From positions 1-64,000 of the forward strand of contig JAWXBR010000059.1 in assembly GCA_034440235.1 (NCBI GenBank): a DNA stretch of 64,000 bases, given 5' to 3'. A model generated the notes under the pieces. The model saw only the letters and a program-made list of their open reading frames with translations. It was not told the origin of the DNA and did no database searches. This stretch comes from JAWXBR01 sp034440235. Its GTDB lineage: Bacteria > Bacteroidota > Ignavibacteria > Kapaibacteriales > Kapaibacteriaceae. Each line of letters begins with the position of its first letter. Position 1 is the stretch's first letter. Both the position numbers and the translations under genes were made by a program. Below are positions 24,701 through 31,886 of the stretch, one piece after another.

Positions 24701-24815
24701 CTCCGCAGTCCCAGAAGGGCACCGTTGGTTGCACGGTCATCAAATAGACTACGAGCGATATCACAATCGCTAGTCCGGCAAATCCCCAGTGCAACGCCTT
24801 GTTGTCGTTCCGCAT
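21702..24815 (-). CDS. DUF2723 large membrane protein (GT-C-like glycosyltransferase)
   Basis: The 1037-aa protein opens with a membrane helix and then FWDCGEFTAAAVQQQVPHPPGAPLF, the DUF2723 signature in which the acidic D-x-G-E follows the first helix as in GT-C protein O-mannosyltransferases. Roughly a dozen membrane segments fill residues 10-560 and a soluble periplasmic region makes up the rest, ending in helical repeat-like sequence. The family is typical of Bacteroidota and is thought to transfer sugars to secreted proteins, which suits an organism with many surface proteins. It is monocistronic as far as can be seen. Confidence 0.9.
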   Translation of the reverse strand: MRNDNKALHWGFAGLAIVISLVVYLMTVQPTVPFWDCGEFTAAAVQQQVPHPPGAPLFLMVGKLFHLLPFGDPGWRVNLVSVVSSTVTIWLLYLITVRVIRRVFGQDLDDQGNGTGYGTGNGLLVYGSAFVAAMTYTFTDTFWFNAVESEVYAASSLFVALIVWLMCVWNDKADEPGHERYLILIAYILGLSIGVHLLSILAIFSLALIVYFRKYTFSVKSLLLTMGIGLATFFITYYVIILKLPSLFDGTLPMFKNEAGEYAITDSIFVTLLGFGLIVAAAYGVWYGSKTKHGVLSMVCTSFLLLLVGYSTYTHIMIRANSHPPMNENAPTTLAKLVDYTGRTQYGESPLYPRRYSLEPRYTQYYESWRDQKYGKWERPGVKTVTRKDGSQYRKEDYDKMKKNHWGEIKYMWQWQSNHMYWRYFGWNFIGRTSDVQDAPVYSIFTSKKTVESENFKNGQASHFPINLWAIPFIFGLIGLVYHFKRNKQSAWVFLTLFLMTGVLAALQQNQQNPQPRERDYFYVSSFMVWAMWVGMGVYALLERFKTKQAFVAGGLTLALLAAPLNMAITQWHSHSRAGNYLAFDYAYNILQSAEPNAIVFTNGDNDTFPVWYLQDVAGVRRDIRVVNLSLGQTTWYVEQLKNRSPFGAQKIPLSFTDESLLADEDNPKSLGADFGPEREMIIKIDPAIMAKYTSDPALIASGEMRFIAKGREQGKDQQGRVQYVYGVQHQLVLDILKQTRFTRPVYFSMSMGDPSQDEFVGLQDFLRMEGMCLRICPAPQRSAIGHGVDDAVMVKTLINSRNGDDFSTDFAYGCKFRNLADPNVYYDDVGRDYVSYNYRNTFIKYAMWLLYDKKDTTRAGAAMKKMNDLISPDMFPMGALTEYQLARFFDDCHMPKETADMANRMLSSAKLFMADRGLMMRDRQMSQQITPEEIAAEASILLGKYDDAGRYWKEMASENPVMSAYRLDELEIIKLERTGDLEGALRKAEALQSKYPVNSPDKGMQQLGNALQTRIQEILTRMGRPMMSMQALPDSM

Positions 24816-24885
24816 GTGCTATGTAATTCGGTAAATGGACGAATCCGCAAAACTACGAATCACGTAATCAGCGTTGGTAGAAAAG

Positions 24886-24923
24886 AAAAAACCGCCGGAC
24901 CTGACGAAGGGCCGACGGTTTTT
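24886..24923 (-). terminator. Intrinsic terminator after rpsD
   Basis: An 11-bp stem (AAAACCGYCGG with CCGGCGGTTTT, one G-U pair) with a loop around CCCTTCGTCAGGT is flanked by a T-run on either strand. It lies 50 bp after the rpsD stop and before the DUF2723 start, so it serves rpsD and insulates the next gene. Confidence 0.8.
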
Positions 24924-24972
24924 ATTTGTCTTGATAGAAGGGTTGGCACGAGAAGCACCAGCCCCTTGCCTA

Positions 24973-25575
24973 TTATCGGTTGTAGTACTCAATAACAAGT
25001 GGTACTTCGCACACGATCGGTACTTCCTCGCGTGGAGGTAGGTACAGGTACTTGGCTGTGAAGTCCGCTTTCGACACGTCCATATACGGCGGTGCCGACG
25101 AAGAACGGATTGCTTCTTGGAAGCACTCGAGTTTGCGGCTTTTTTCCTTCACCACAATTACGTCGTTTGGTTCGACGCTATAGGCTGGCATGTCGACCTT
25201 CTTGCCGTTTAGCGAGATATGTCCGTGGCGGACATACTGCCGAGCAGCATAGATAGAGCGGGCGAACCCAGCACGGAACACCAGAGCATCGAGACGCGAT
25301 TCGAGCAGCTGGACAAAAATGTCCACCTTGTTGCCCTGAATGCGCGACGCCTTGGCCATGTAATTCGTCATCTGACGTTCGTGCAGATTGAACTGCAAGC
25401 GAAGCTTCTGCTTTTCGAGCAACTGCTTTGCGTAATCGGAGAGCTTTGCGCGTTTCTTCGCAGCTCCGTGTTGTCCGGGCGGTGCCGGCTTTTTGTCCAT
25501 GTACTTCCGCGCCTTCGGAGTCAGTGCGAAACCGACCTTGCGCGAGAGCCTTACCTTGGGGCCATTATACTTCAT
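24973..25575 (-). CDS. rpsD: 30S ribosomal protein S4
   Basis: The 200-aa product matches S4 throughout: MKYNGPKVRLSRKVG at the start, PPGQHGAAKKR, KQKLRLQFNLHERQM and the S4 RNA-binding domain SRLDALVFRAGFARSIYAARQYVRHGHI. The start at 25575 is supported by GGAGCGAGG upstream; a longer frame to 25611 is not needed. The N-terminal region lacks the four zinc-binding cysteines, so this is a zinc-free form. S4 binds 16S rRNA early in 30S assembly. The gene stands alone here with its own terminator, rather than in the usual alpha operon next to rpsK and rpoA; whether a second copy exists elsewhere cannot be seen. Confidence 0.96.
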   Translation of the reverse strand: MKYNGPKVRLSRKVGFALTPKARKYMDKKPAPPGQHGAAKKRAKLSDYAKQLLEKQKLRLQFNLHERQMTNYMAKASRIQGNKVDIFVQLLESRLDALVFRAGFARSIYAARQYVRHGHISLNGKKVDMPAYSVEPNDVIVVKEKSRKLECFQEAIRSSSAPPYMDVSKADFTAKYLYLPPREEVPIVCEVPLVIEYYNR

Positions 25576-25731
25576 CTTTGTACCTCGCTCCACGTGTCTA
25601 GCACGGGGCAATATTAGATAGGGTTAAACAATCCCGTCAGGGGTACGACCTGTTTGGGGGGACCACAAAGATAGGAGTTTTTCGCGATTGAATGTGTCTG
25701 TAGATTGTAAGGGTCTGGGCAAGGGGGCAAG

Positions 25732-26964
25732 TTACTCTGGTTTGTATGTGCCCGACGACGCGCTGTATGTGCCCACGCGGACCCATGCCGGAGAGCCCCC
25801 TACTATGCGGACGGCCATCATGTCGAAGTTGCCGAATTCACGGTCGCCGAATTCGTTGAGCTTCGTCCAGCCTGTGACGCCAAACGTAGAGGCTGCCTCT
25901 AGAATAAATGCCTCACGCACGGCTGCAATCGTGCCGATGTGCGATGCAAGTGGATACGATGTTGCTGCTATGCGCACTGCATCATATACACTTAGCGAGT
26001 ATGCATCGGCATCGATACCCGAGCGAGCCTCTATGCGTTCTGCAACCGAACCAGCGATGGCTGCACCATCGCCAACACCGAAGAGAGGGTTTGGATACGA
26101 GACTTGTGCAATGAAGTCTGCCTGACTTAACAGTGCCGCGCTCATTGCCGTACCGTCGCCACCGTACCACCTAACACCGCGTAACACAGAATCGTCTGCG
26201 GGAATTGCTGCAAAAAGATTTGCTACCTCGTCGAAGCCCGGATTGTAAATGGCAACTTTTTCGTTACCAGATACAGCAATCTGTGCACTAACCATCGCAC
26301 GCAGGTTGTTTACCAGCGATGTAAAGTCTGCTACATCTGGTGCATAGGACATGCCCGGCTGTACCGTTGCACCACCAGCTACTAGCGCTGCCGATGTCGA
26401 TGTCTTGAGTCCGTTATTTCCAATATCGTCGCGCCACAACGGAATAATATTCGTGCGTCCTTCGGCCTTCATCATGGCCGCGATTGCCGGACCTTCTGCG
26501 GCATCCGATGGACACATCCGAAGGATGTTGTCGTTGGCAATAGCAAGTGCCCCAGCTGTACTCGACGGACTTATAACGAGGATGCCAGCGCTGTCTGCAT
26601 AGGGCTTTATAGCAGAAACCTCGGCGCTCGACTGTGGCCCCACAACTAGTCGTACCTGGTGCCCCTGCATGTACTTCATGCCCTCTAGCGCAATAGCCGT
26701 ATCGAGCTTCGTGTCGTAGTTCTGATATGTTACCCGCGTTGTAGAGCCGATACTTACGAAGTAAGCATTGGCATCAATTACAGCAAGCTCTGCAGCGGCA
26801 TTCCCCGCTTTGCCGAGTGTGTTCCAGTTCCCAGTAATAGAGAACAAACCGCCAACGGCAACCACTTGTGCATTCGGAGTTACTGGCTGGTCTTTCACGC
26901 ACGACATAAGACCTAGGCAAACTACAGTCACCACCATGAGGCGACATATTAACATTGTTGACAT
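25732..26964 (-). CDS. Branched-chain amino acid-type ABC transporter substrate-binding lipoprotein
   Basis: The N terminus has a lipoprotein signal ending LGLMSC. The mature 390 residues follow the periplasmic-binding fold of the Peripla_BP_6 (LivJ-like) class: VGGLFSITGNWNTLGKAGNAAAELAV, YQNYDTKLDTAIALEGMKYM, VVGPQSSAEVSAIKPYADSAGILVISPSSTA, and a late VYDAVRIAA. It should bind a small ligand, perhaps an amino acid, at the outer face of the inner membrane. No permease or ATPase genes are nearby, so it is an orphan binding protein and may act as a sensor or pair with a distant transporter. The 3' end contains an imperfect duplication around GTYSASSGTYKPE. Confidence 0.88.
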   Translation of the reverse strand: MSTMLICRLMVVTVVCLGLMSCVKDQPVTPNAQVVAVGGLFSITGNWNTLGKAGNAAAELAVIDANAYFVSIGSTTRVTYQNYDTKLDTAIALEGMKYMQGHQVRLVVGPQSSAEVSAIKPYADSAGILVISPSSTAGALAIANDNILRMCPSDAAEGPAIAAMMKAEGRTNIIPLWRDDIGNNGLKTSTSAALVAGGATVQPGMSYAPDVADFTSLVNNLRAMVSAQIAVSGNEKVAIYNPGFDEVANLFAAIPADDSVLRGVRWYGGDGTAMSAALLSQADFIAQVSYPNPLFGVGDGAAIAGSVAERIEARSGIDADAYSLSVYDAVRIAATSYPLASHIGTIAAVREAFILEAASTFGVTGWTKLNEFGDREFGNFDMMAVRIVGGSPAWVRVGTYSASSGTYKPE

Positions 26965-26976
26965 TTGCGATTTCCC

Positions 26977-27771
26977 TTATTGATTGTATGGACTTGGATC
27001 AGATGTATGGAATTGGATCAGATGTATGGAATTGGATCCGATGTATGGAATTGGATCCGTAACGCCAGCCCCTTCGAAGCCCCTTAACCGAAGTGCACAC
27101 GAATCGCATGTACCACATGCAACGTCGCTTGCGCTGTAACACGACCATGTTAGATGAAGAGGTGCATGCATCTTCATCCCCTGCTCAACGATGTCTTTTT
27201 TTGACATTGCAATTACGGGCGTGACGATGCGAATGTGTGTGCCTGGCTTCGTGCCCGTGGCAATGACGCGTTCGAATGCGCGAAAAAACACGTCGCGACA
27301 ATCGGGGTATCCGCTCGAATCTTCTTCGACCGCGCCAATGAAGAGTGCTTCGGCGCCAAGCACTTCGGCCCAGCTTGTTGCAATGGCAAGGATGTTGGCG
27401 TTGCGGAATGGCACGTACGAACTAGGAATGTTCACGCTGCTTAAATCTGCAGGCGATACTTCGATTGATGTGTCGGTTAGGGAGCTGCCGCCGATGGCGG
27501 CAAGGTGCGAGATGTCTACAACTAAACGGCGTGTTGTTGCGATATTATAAAAATCGCATAGATCGTGAAAGGCGCGGAGTTCGCGGGCTTGCGTGCGCTG
27601 TCCGTAATTGACGTGAAGAGCCGCAACGTCGAAGCCCTGCGCGAGTGCGTAGGCACACGTTACGCATGAGTCCATGCCGCCGGACATCAATACGACGGCA
27701 ACCGGCGGGGTCGTATGCGAGACGTCCGACTGCGTGTTAATCTTCGAGGACTTCCGTTTCTTTGACGGCAA
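26977..27771 (-). CDS. queC: 7-cyano-7-deazaguanine synthase
   Basis: The 264-aa protein is QueC: the PP-loop VVLMSGGMDSCVT binds ATP, ALHVNYGQRTQARELRA follows, and the C-terminal zinc site is CYSASDVACGTCDSCALR. The enzyme converts carboxy-deazaguanine to preQ0 in queuosine synthesis. Its ATG overlaps the 3' end of frr by 35 bp, so it is the last gene of the rplM-to-queC run. The last ~27 residues are encoded by four tandem 19-bp units that shift frame at each unit, giving a non-conserved tail (DPIPYIGSNSIHLIQ and beyond). QueC normally ends near the zinc site, so the tail is probably dispensable. Confidence 0.95.
   Translation of the reverse strand: MPSKKRKSSKINTQSDVSHTTPPVAVVLMSGGMDSCVTCAYALAQGFDVAALHVNYGQRTQARELRAFHDLCDFYNIATTRRLVVDISHLAAIGGSSLTDTSIEVSPADLSSVNIPSSYVPFRNANILAIATSWAEVLGAEALFIGAVEEDSSGYPDCRDVFFRAFERVIATGTKPGTHIRIVTPVIAMSKKDIVEQGMKMHAPLHLTWSCYSASDVACGTCDSCALRLRGFEGAGVTDPIPYIGSNSIHLIQFHTSDPSPYNQ
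26982..27057. repeat. Four tandem 19-bp units at the queC 3' end
   Basis: Units at 26982-27000, 27001-27019, 27020-27038 and 27039-27057 share the core GATGTATGGAATTGGATC with few changes; the first is the most diverged. Because 19 is not a multiple of three, successive units are read in different frames. The queC stop codon lies immediately beyond the array. Confidence 0.95.
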
Positions 27772-28297
27772 GGATCGTGTCGATGTCCTTGATATGCTTG
27801 TCTGTTATCTTCTGCATGTCTTCTTCGCCGCGCTTGCGATCGTCTTCGCTGTAGTGTTCTTTCTTTTCGGCGACTTTTAGTTCTTCGTTGCCGTCGCGGC
27901 GGACGTTGCGGACTGCGAGCTTGCCTTCTTCGGCAATTTTCTTGCAGGTCTTAACGAGGTCTTTGCGACGTTCTTCGGTGAGTGGCGGAACGCTAATGCG
28001 AATTACCTGACCGTCGTTCTGAGGCGTAATACCAAGGTTTGCTGCAAGGATGGCCTTCTCGATGCCACTGAGGGCCGTGCGGTCCCATGGCTGAATGAGA
28101 ATCGACCGTGCGTCTGGTACAGACACACTACCTACCTGTGCAACAGGTGTTGGTTCGCCGTAGTACTCGACCTTTACGTTGTCGAGCAAAGCGGCACTGG
28201 CACGTCCGGTACGGACTTTTGAAAGTAGCTGCTGCACGTGTTCCACAGCTTTTTTCATGTGGTCTGCGTGACTGTCAACGATATCTTTTACTGGCAT
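27737..28297 (-). CDS. frr: Ribosome recycling factor
   Basis: The 186-aa product is standard in length and sequence for RRF: the N-terminal helix with DHMKKAVEHVQQLLSKVRTGRASAALLDNVKVEYYG, then SILIQPWDRTALSGIEKAI, and the closing ERRKDLVKTCKKIAEEGKLAVRNVRRDGNEELK. It splits post-termination ribosomes together with EF-G. It starts 2 bp after pyrH ends, the usual pyrH-frr pairing, and its 3' end overlaps queC. Confidence 0.97.
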   Translation of the reverse strand: MPVKDIVDSHADHMKKAVEHVQQLLSKVRTGRASAALLDNVKVEYYGEPTPVAQVGSVSVPDARSILIQPWDRTALSGIEKAILAANLGITPQNDGQVIRISVPPLTEERRKDLVKTCKKIAEEGKLAVRNVRRDGNEELKVAEKKEHYSEDDRKRGEEDMQKITDKHIKDIDTILAVKETEVLED

Positions 28298-28299
28298 AA

Positions 28300-29013
28300 T
28301 TACTCCTGCACTACCGTAGCAACATTTTCACCTGTTAACAACCGTTTGAGGTTGCCGCGTTTATTCATGTCGAAGACAAGAATTGGCTTATGATTTTCCT
28401 GAGCCATCGTAATGGCCGTTAGATCCATTACGCGTAAATCTCTGTCGAGCACTTCACGATATGTAAGCACATCGTAGCGAACTGCGTCGGCATGTTTTTC
28501 TGGGTCTTTGTCGTAGATGCCGTCGACACGTGTGCCCTTAATCACAACTTCGGCTTCTATTTCAACAGCGCGGAGAACGGCTGCTGTGTCGGTTGTGAAG
28601 TACGGACTCCCTGTGCCTGCGCCAAAGAGAACGATACGTCCCTTTTCCAAATGTCGTATCGCACGTCTGCGTATAAAGCCCTCTGCCACCTGCTCCATGC
28701 GTATGGCACTTTGCAAGCGTGTTGGTACGCCGAGTGTTTCCATTTTGTCTTGAAAGGCAATGCAGTTGATAACCGTTGCAAGCATGCCCATGTGGTCGCC
28801 GGACACTTTGTCGATGCCCGCTGCTGCGGCTTTTACACCACGAAAAATGTTGCCACCGCCAAAGACGATTGCAATCTGGATTCCCAGATCGAAAGCATCT
28901 CGAACGTCCTCGGCAAACGCAGTTAACGCGTCTGGATCAATGCCATACTCTTGTTTTCCCATCAGCGATTCGCCGCTGAGTTTCAAGAGGATTCTGCGGT
29001 AGCGTGGCGTCAT
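28300..29013 (-). CDS. pyrH: UMP kinase
   Basis: The 237-aa amino-acid-kinase-fold protein begins RYRRILLKLSGESLMG and carries IAIVFGGGNIFRG, DHMGMLATVINCIAFQD, the phosphate-binding VLFGAGTGSPYFTTDTAA and VDGIYDKDPEKH. It phosphorylates UMP to UDP in pyrimidine nucleotide synthesis. The order tsf-pyrH-frr is conserved in many bacteria. The gap to tsf is 74 bp and that to frr 2 bp. Confidence 0.97.
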   Translation of the reverse strand: MTPRYRRILLKLSGESLMGKQEYGIDPDALTAFAEDVRDAFDLGIQIAIVFGGGNIFRGVKAAAAGIDKVSGDHMGMLATVINCIAFQDKMETLGVPTRLQSAIRMEQVAEGFIRRRAIRHLEKGRIVLFGAGTGSPYFTTDTAAVLRAVEIEAEVVIKGTRVDGIYDKDPEKHADAVRYDVLTYREVLDRDLRVMDLTAITMAQENHKPILVFDMNKRGNLKRLLTGENVATVVQE

Positions 29014-29087
29014 TCAAAACCTGAATGGTAGCGAGAATGCTAGATCTGCACGAACGAAGCCATCGTGCAGGTCATATTCGGTTCGAC

Positions 29088-29951
29088 TTATTTTTCGCCA
29101 AGATAATAGCGACGGAAGGAAAGCACCTTCACATCGTTACCATAGATCGTTCCAATTTCTTTCAGAACGTCGTTGACTGTTTTGCTTGGGTCTTTTACAA
29201 AGGCTTGTTCGATAAGACATTGCTCTTGATAGAATTTCTCGAGCTTGCCAGTCGCAATGCGAGCAGCGATGTCTTCTTTCTTGCCTTCTTGGAGGGCGGC
29301 TTGCTTGTAGATTTCGATTTCTTTCTCGATTGCACCCGTATCAACCGTCGAGCGATCGATGTACAGAGGCTGCATTGCTGCAACCTGCATTGCAACGTCG
29401 CGAACGAGTGGACGTGCCGTGTCGGCAAGCTTTGCGGCATCGAGTTCTACGAGAACTGCAAGTCTGCTGCCAGCGTGTACGTAGTCTGTGATATGTCCGT
29501 TCGACGAAATGCGCTCGAACCGACGAAGTCCGATACGCTCTGAAAACTTCGCAAGAATTTCGTCGCGAAGGTTGCCCAGCGTCTTCTCGCCAAGGCTTAT
29601 GTCCCAGATCTGCTCTTCAGACTTTACGTCGTTCGCAAGCACTGCATCGCAGATTGCATTAGCAAATGCAACAAACTCTTCGTTGCGAGCAACGAAGTCT
29701 GTTTCGCAATTCACTTCAACAATTGCTGCAGTCGATCCGTCCGCCGAGGTGCGAGCAACAACAATACCTTCGTTGGCTTCGCGGTCGGCGCGTTTGTCAA
29801 TAGAGGCAGCACCGCGTTTGCGGAGAAAATCAATGGCGCCCTGCATGTCGCCGTTCGACTCTTCGAGAGCCTTCTTGCAATCGGCCATACCTGCACCGGT
29901 TTTATCACGCAGGTCTTTTACGAGTGATGCGCTAATCATGGTTGTGTTCAT
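29088..29951 (-). CDS. tsf: Translation elongation factor Ts
   Basis: The 287-aa product has the UBA-like N terminus VKDLRDKTGAGMADCKKALEESNGDMQGAIDFLRKRG, the TDFV motif in VNCETDFVARNEEF and a two-part core ending in IYGNDVKVLSFRRY. EF-Ts exchanges GDP for GTP on EF-Tu. The ATG at 29951 overlaps the rpsB stop (ATGA); an internal start at MISASLVKD, 12 bases later, is equally possible. It is co-transcribed with rpsB. Confidence 0.97.
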   Translation of the reverse strand: MNTTMISASLVKDLRDKTGAGMADCKKALEESNGDMQGAIDFLRKRGAASIDKRADREANEGIVVARTSADGSTAAIVEVNCETDFVARNEEFVAFANAICDAVLANDVKSEEQIWDISLGEKTLGNLRDEILAKFSERIGLRRFERISSNGHITDYVHAGSRLAVLVELDAAKLADTARPLVRDVAMQVAAMQPLYIDRSTVDTGAIEKEIEIYKQAALQEGKKEDIAARIATGKLEKFYQEQCLIEQAFVKDPSKTVNDVLKEIGTIYGNDVKVLSFRRYYLGEK

Positions 29952-30772
29952 TTGGGGTTGTTATCGTTTTCTGCTTTTGCTGCTGGACCGCCCTTGCGTG
30001 CGCGCAACTGACGTTGTACTTGATCGCCGCCTTCTGTCTGCTTTGCCGATTGTTCGGTTGAAGCCGAGATATCAGCAGTACGCACCTTGGCAATTTCTTT
30101 GCCTTCGATGATTGCGTCTGACATCACCTTCAAAATGATTTCAATCGTACGAATCGAATCGTCGTTTGCTGGAATCGGAAAATCGACATCCTCTGGATCG
30201 GAGTTTGTATCGACAACACCAATCACAGGAATACCAAGAATGCGTGCTTCCTTGATTGCAATGTGTTCGCGTTTGATGTCGACAACAAAAATCAGACCCG
30301 GAAGGCGCGTCATCTCTTCGATGCCGCCAAACACCTTACGCAGACGATCGCGTTCGCGACCGAGCATGAGGCGTTCCTTCTTGGTAATCTTTTCGAACGT
30401 TCCGTCAACTTCCATCTTATCGATGGAGCCTAGGCGCTTAATACTCTTGCGAATCGTAGAGAAGTTCGTGAGCATGCCACCCAACCAGCGTTCGCTAACG
30501 TAGTTCGACAAAGAACGCTTGGCTTCGGCTTCGATCGGACCCTTTGCCTGGTTCTTTGTGCCTACGAACAACACGCCTCTGCCCTGTGTAGATGTTTCGA
30601 ACGCGGCTTCGCGTGCGATGTCTATCAGGAGTTGTGTTTTACGGAGATCGATAATGTGAATCCCGTTGCGCTCCATAAAAATGAAGGTTCGCATCTTGGG
30701 ATTCCATCTGCGCGTGAGGTGACCGAAGTGTGCTCCGGACTCGAGCAGGGCCTCGACTGAGACTGCCGGCAT
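29948..30772 (-). CDS. rpsB: 30S ribosomal protein S2
   Basis: The 274-aa protein is S2: LLESGAHFGHLTRRWNPKMRTFIFMERNGIHIIDLRKT, then GRGVLFVGTKNQA, SERWLGGMLTNFSTIRKSI, and LPGLIFVVDIKREHIAIKEARILGIPVIGVVDTNSDP. The C terminus is extended by a basic, low-complexity tail (KGGPAAKAENDNNPK). It overlaps tsf by 4 bp. A 120-bp leader with a stable hairpin separates it from rpsI, so it may have separate control. Confidence 0.97.
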   Translation of the reverse strand: MPAVSVEALLESGAHFGHLTRRWNPKMRTFIFMERNGIHIIDLRKTQLLIDIAREAAFETSTQGRGVLFVGTKNQAKGPIEAEAKRSLSNYVSERWLGGMLTNFSTIRKSIKRLGSIDKMEVDGTFEKITKKERLMLGRERDRLRKVFGGIEEMTRLPGLIFVVDIKREHIAIKEARILGIPVIGVVDTNSDPEDVDFPIPANDDSIRTIEIILKVMSDAIIEGKEIAKVRTADISASTEQSAKQTEGGDQVQRQLRARKGGPAAKAENDNNPK

Positions 30773-30830
30773 AATCTTGACCTTAGACTTGTGTGGATGA
30801 AACTACTGTGAGGGTCACTGTTGCTTTCGG

Positions 30831-30846
30831 CACTCCCGAAGGAGCG
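30831..30846 (-). promoter_or_regulatory. UUCG hairpin in the rpsB leader
   Basis: In the 120-bp rpsI-rpsB spacer the minus strand reads CGCTCC-TTCG-GGAGTG, a six-pair stem with a UUCG tetraloop (one G-U pair). There is no T-run after it, so it is not a simple terminator. Hairpins in rpsB leaders can mediate S2 autoregulation in other bacteria; here that is a guess. Confidence 0.3.
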
Positions 30847-30892
30847 TCCCCGAACGCCACTCGCCACACATGCATTGTTTGAATTCGACTGA

Positions 30893-31279
30893 TTAACGCT
30901 TGCTGAACTGGAAGCGCTTACGAGCTTTTTTCTGTCCGTACTTCTTACGCTCAACCATCCGAGGGTCACGTGTTAGTACGCCAGCTGGACGTAGTGCGGC
31001 GCGCAACTCTTCGTTGTACACAACGAGAGCACGTGCAACACCCAAACGAACAGCACCAGCTTGACCAGCCTTGCCACCACCACGAACGTTCACGAATACG
31101 TCGAACTGTCCGAGTGTCTTCGTTACTTCCAACGGAAGCATTGCGTCGCGACGATAGGTTTCGATTGGGAAGTATACTTCGAGCCCTAGGCGGTTCACGA
31201 GCACATTACCCGTGCCACTGCTCAAGCGAACCTGCGCTACACTTGTTTTACGACGTCCCGTTGCGGCATACACCTTCAT
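30893..31279 (-). CDS. rpsI: 30S ribosomal protein S9
   Basis: The 128-aa product is a full-length S9. It starts AATGRRKTSVAQVRLSSGTG, contains VRGGGKAGQAGAVRLGVARALV and ends GQKKARKRFQFSKR, the conserved basic tail that reaches the P-site tRNA. It follows rplM by 18 bp in the universal rplM-rpsI pair. Confidence 0.97.
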   Translation of the reverse strand: MKVYAATGRRKTSVAQVRLSSGTGNVLVNRLGLEVYFPIETYRRDAMLPLEVTKTLGQFDVFVNVRGGGKAGQAGAVRLGVARALVVYNEELRAALRPAGVLTRDPRMVERKKYGQKKARKRFQFSKR

Positions 31280-31297
31280 AGTCTTCTCTTCTTGGTC

Positions 31298-31774
31298 TTA
31301 GTTATTAGCGTTACTAGCTGGATACGGCAAATCGTACGACTTTGGCAACTGCGCTGCATGTGGGTGTTCTGTTCCACGATACACCTTAAGCTTCTTTCCA
31401 ATGACGCGACCTAGACGATTCTTCGGAAGCATGCCCTTTACAGCAAGCTCTACGATTTCTTCTGGTCGTGTCTGGATAAGATCCTTGAACTTGCGGAAAC
31501 GTCCACCACCCGGATAGAGCGTGCTGTGGAAGTATTCTTTCTGTTCGGTACGCTTACCTTCGAGAACGATTTTTTCTGCGTTGATAACAACTACAAAATC
31601 GCCGCAATCGACGTGAGGTGTGAACAGTGGCTTATGCTTGCCGCGTAACAGCGTCGCAATCTGCGTAGCCAAACGGCCCACAGTTTGCCCTGCTGCATCG
31701 ACAACCCACCACTCACGAGTCACATCTTGATCGCGAATAGATTTTGTGATTTTACCGAATTGTATTTGGTCCAT
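31298..31774 (-). CDS. rplM: 50S ribosomal protein L13
   Basis: The start is at ATG 31774 (MDQIQFGKITKSIRDQDVTREWWVVDA); a longer open frame upstream is poorly protein-like. The 158-aa protein shows GQTVGRLATQIATLLRGKHKP, FTPHVDCGDFVVVINAEKI, GMLPKNRLGR and YRGTEHPHAAQ, all L13 signatures. Between it and the upstream MEMO gene are 112 bp of G/C-run-rich leader, where its promoter probably lies. Confidence 0.97.
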   Translation of the reverse strand: MDQIQFGKITKSIRDQDVTREWWVVDAAGQTVGRLATQIATLLRGKHKPLFTPHVDCGDFVVVINAEKIVLEGKRTEQKEYFHSTLYPGGGRFRKFKDLIQTRPEEIVELAVKGMLPKNRLGRVIGKKLKVYRGTEHPHAAQLPKSYDLPYPASNANN

Positions 31775-31886
31775 AATAGCGTCGTTGTTTCTTCTAGAGC
31801 CGGCTAAGATAACTGTTTGGGCGGAATTGGCAAGGGGAAGGGGGCTAGAGGGCTCGAAAAGGGGCTTTTGTCCACGTATCTCGCGT

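Noticed and set aside
26982..27057. Tandem 19-bp units considered as iterons or a replication origin
   Set aside because: They lie inside the queC 3' end within a core-gene operon, far from any replication gene, and belong to a wider pattern of 3'-end duplications.
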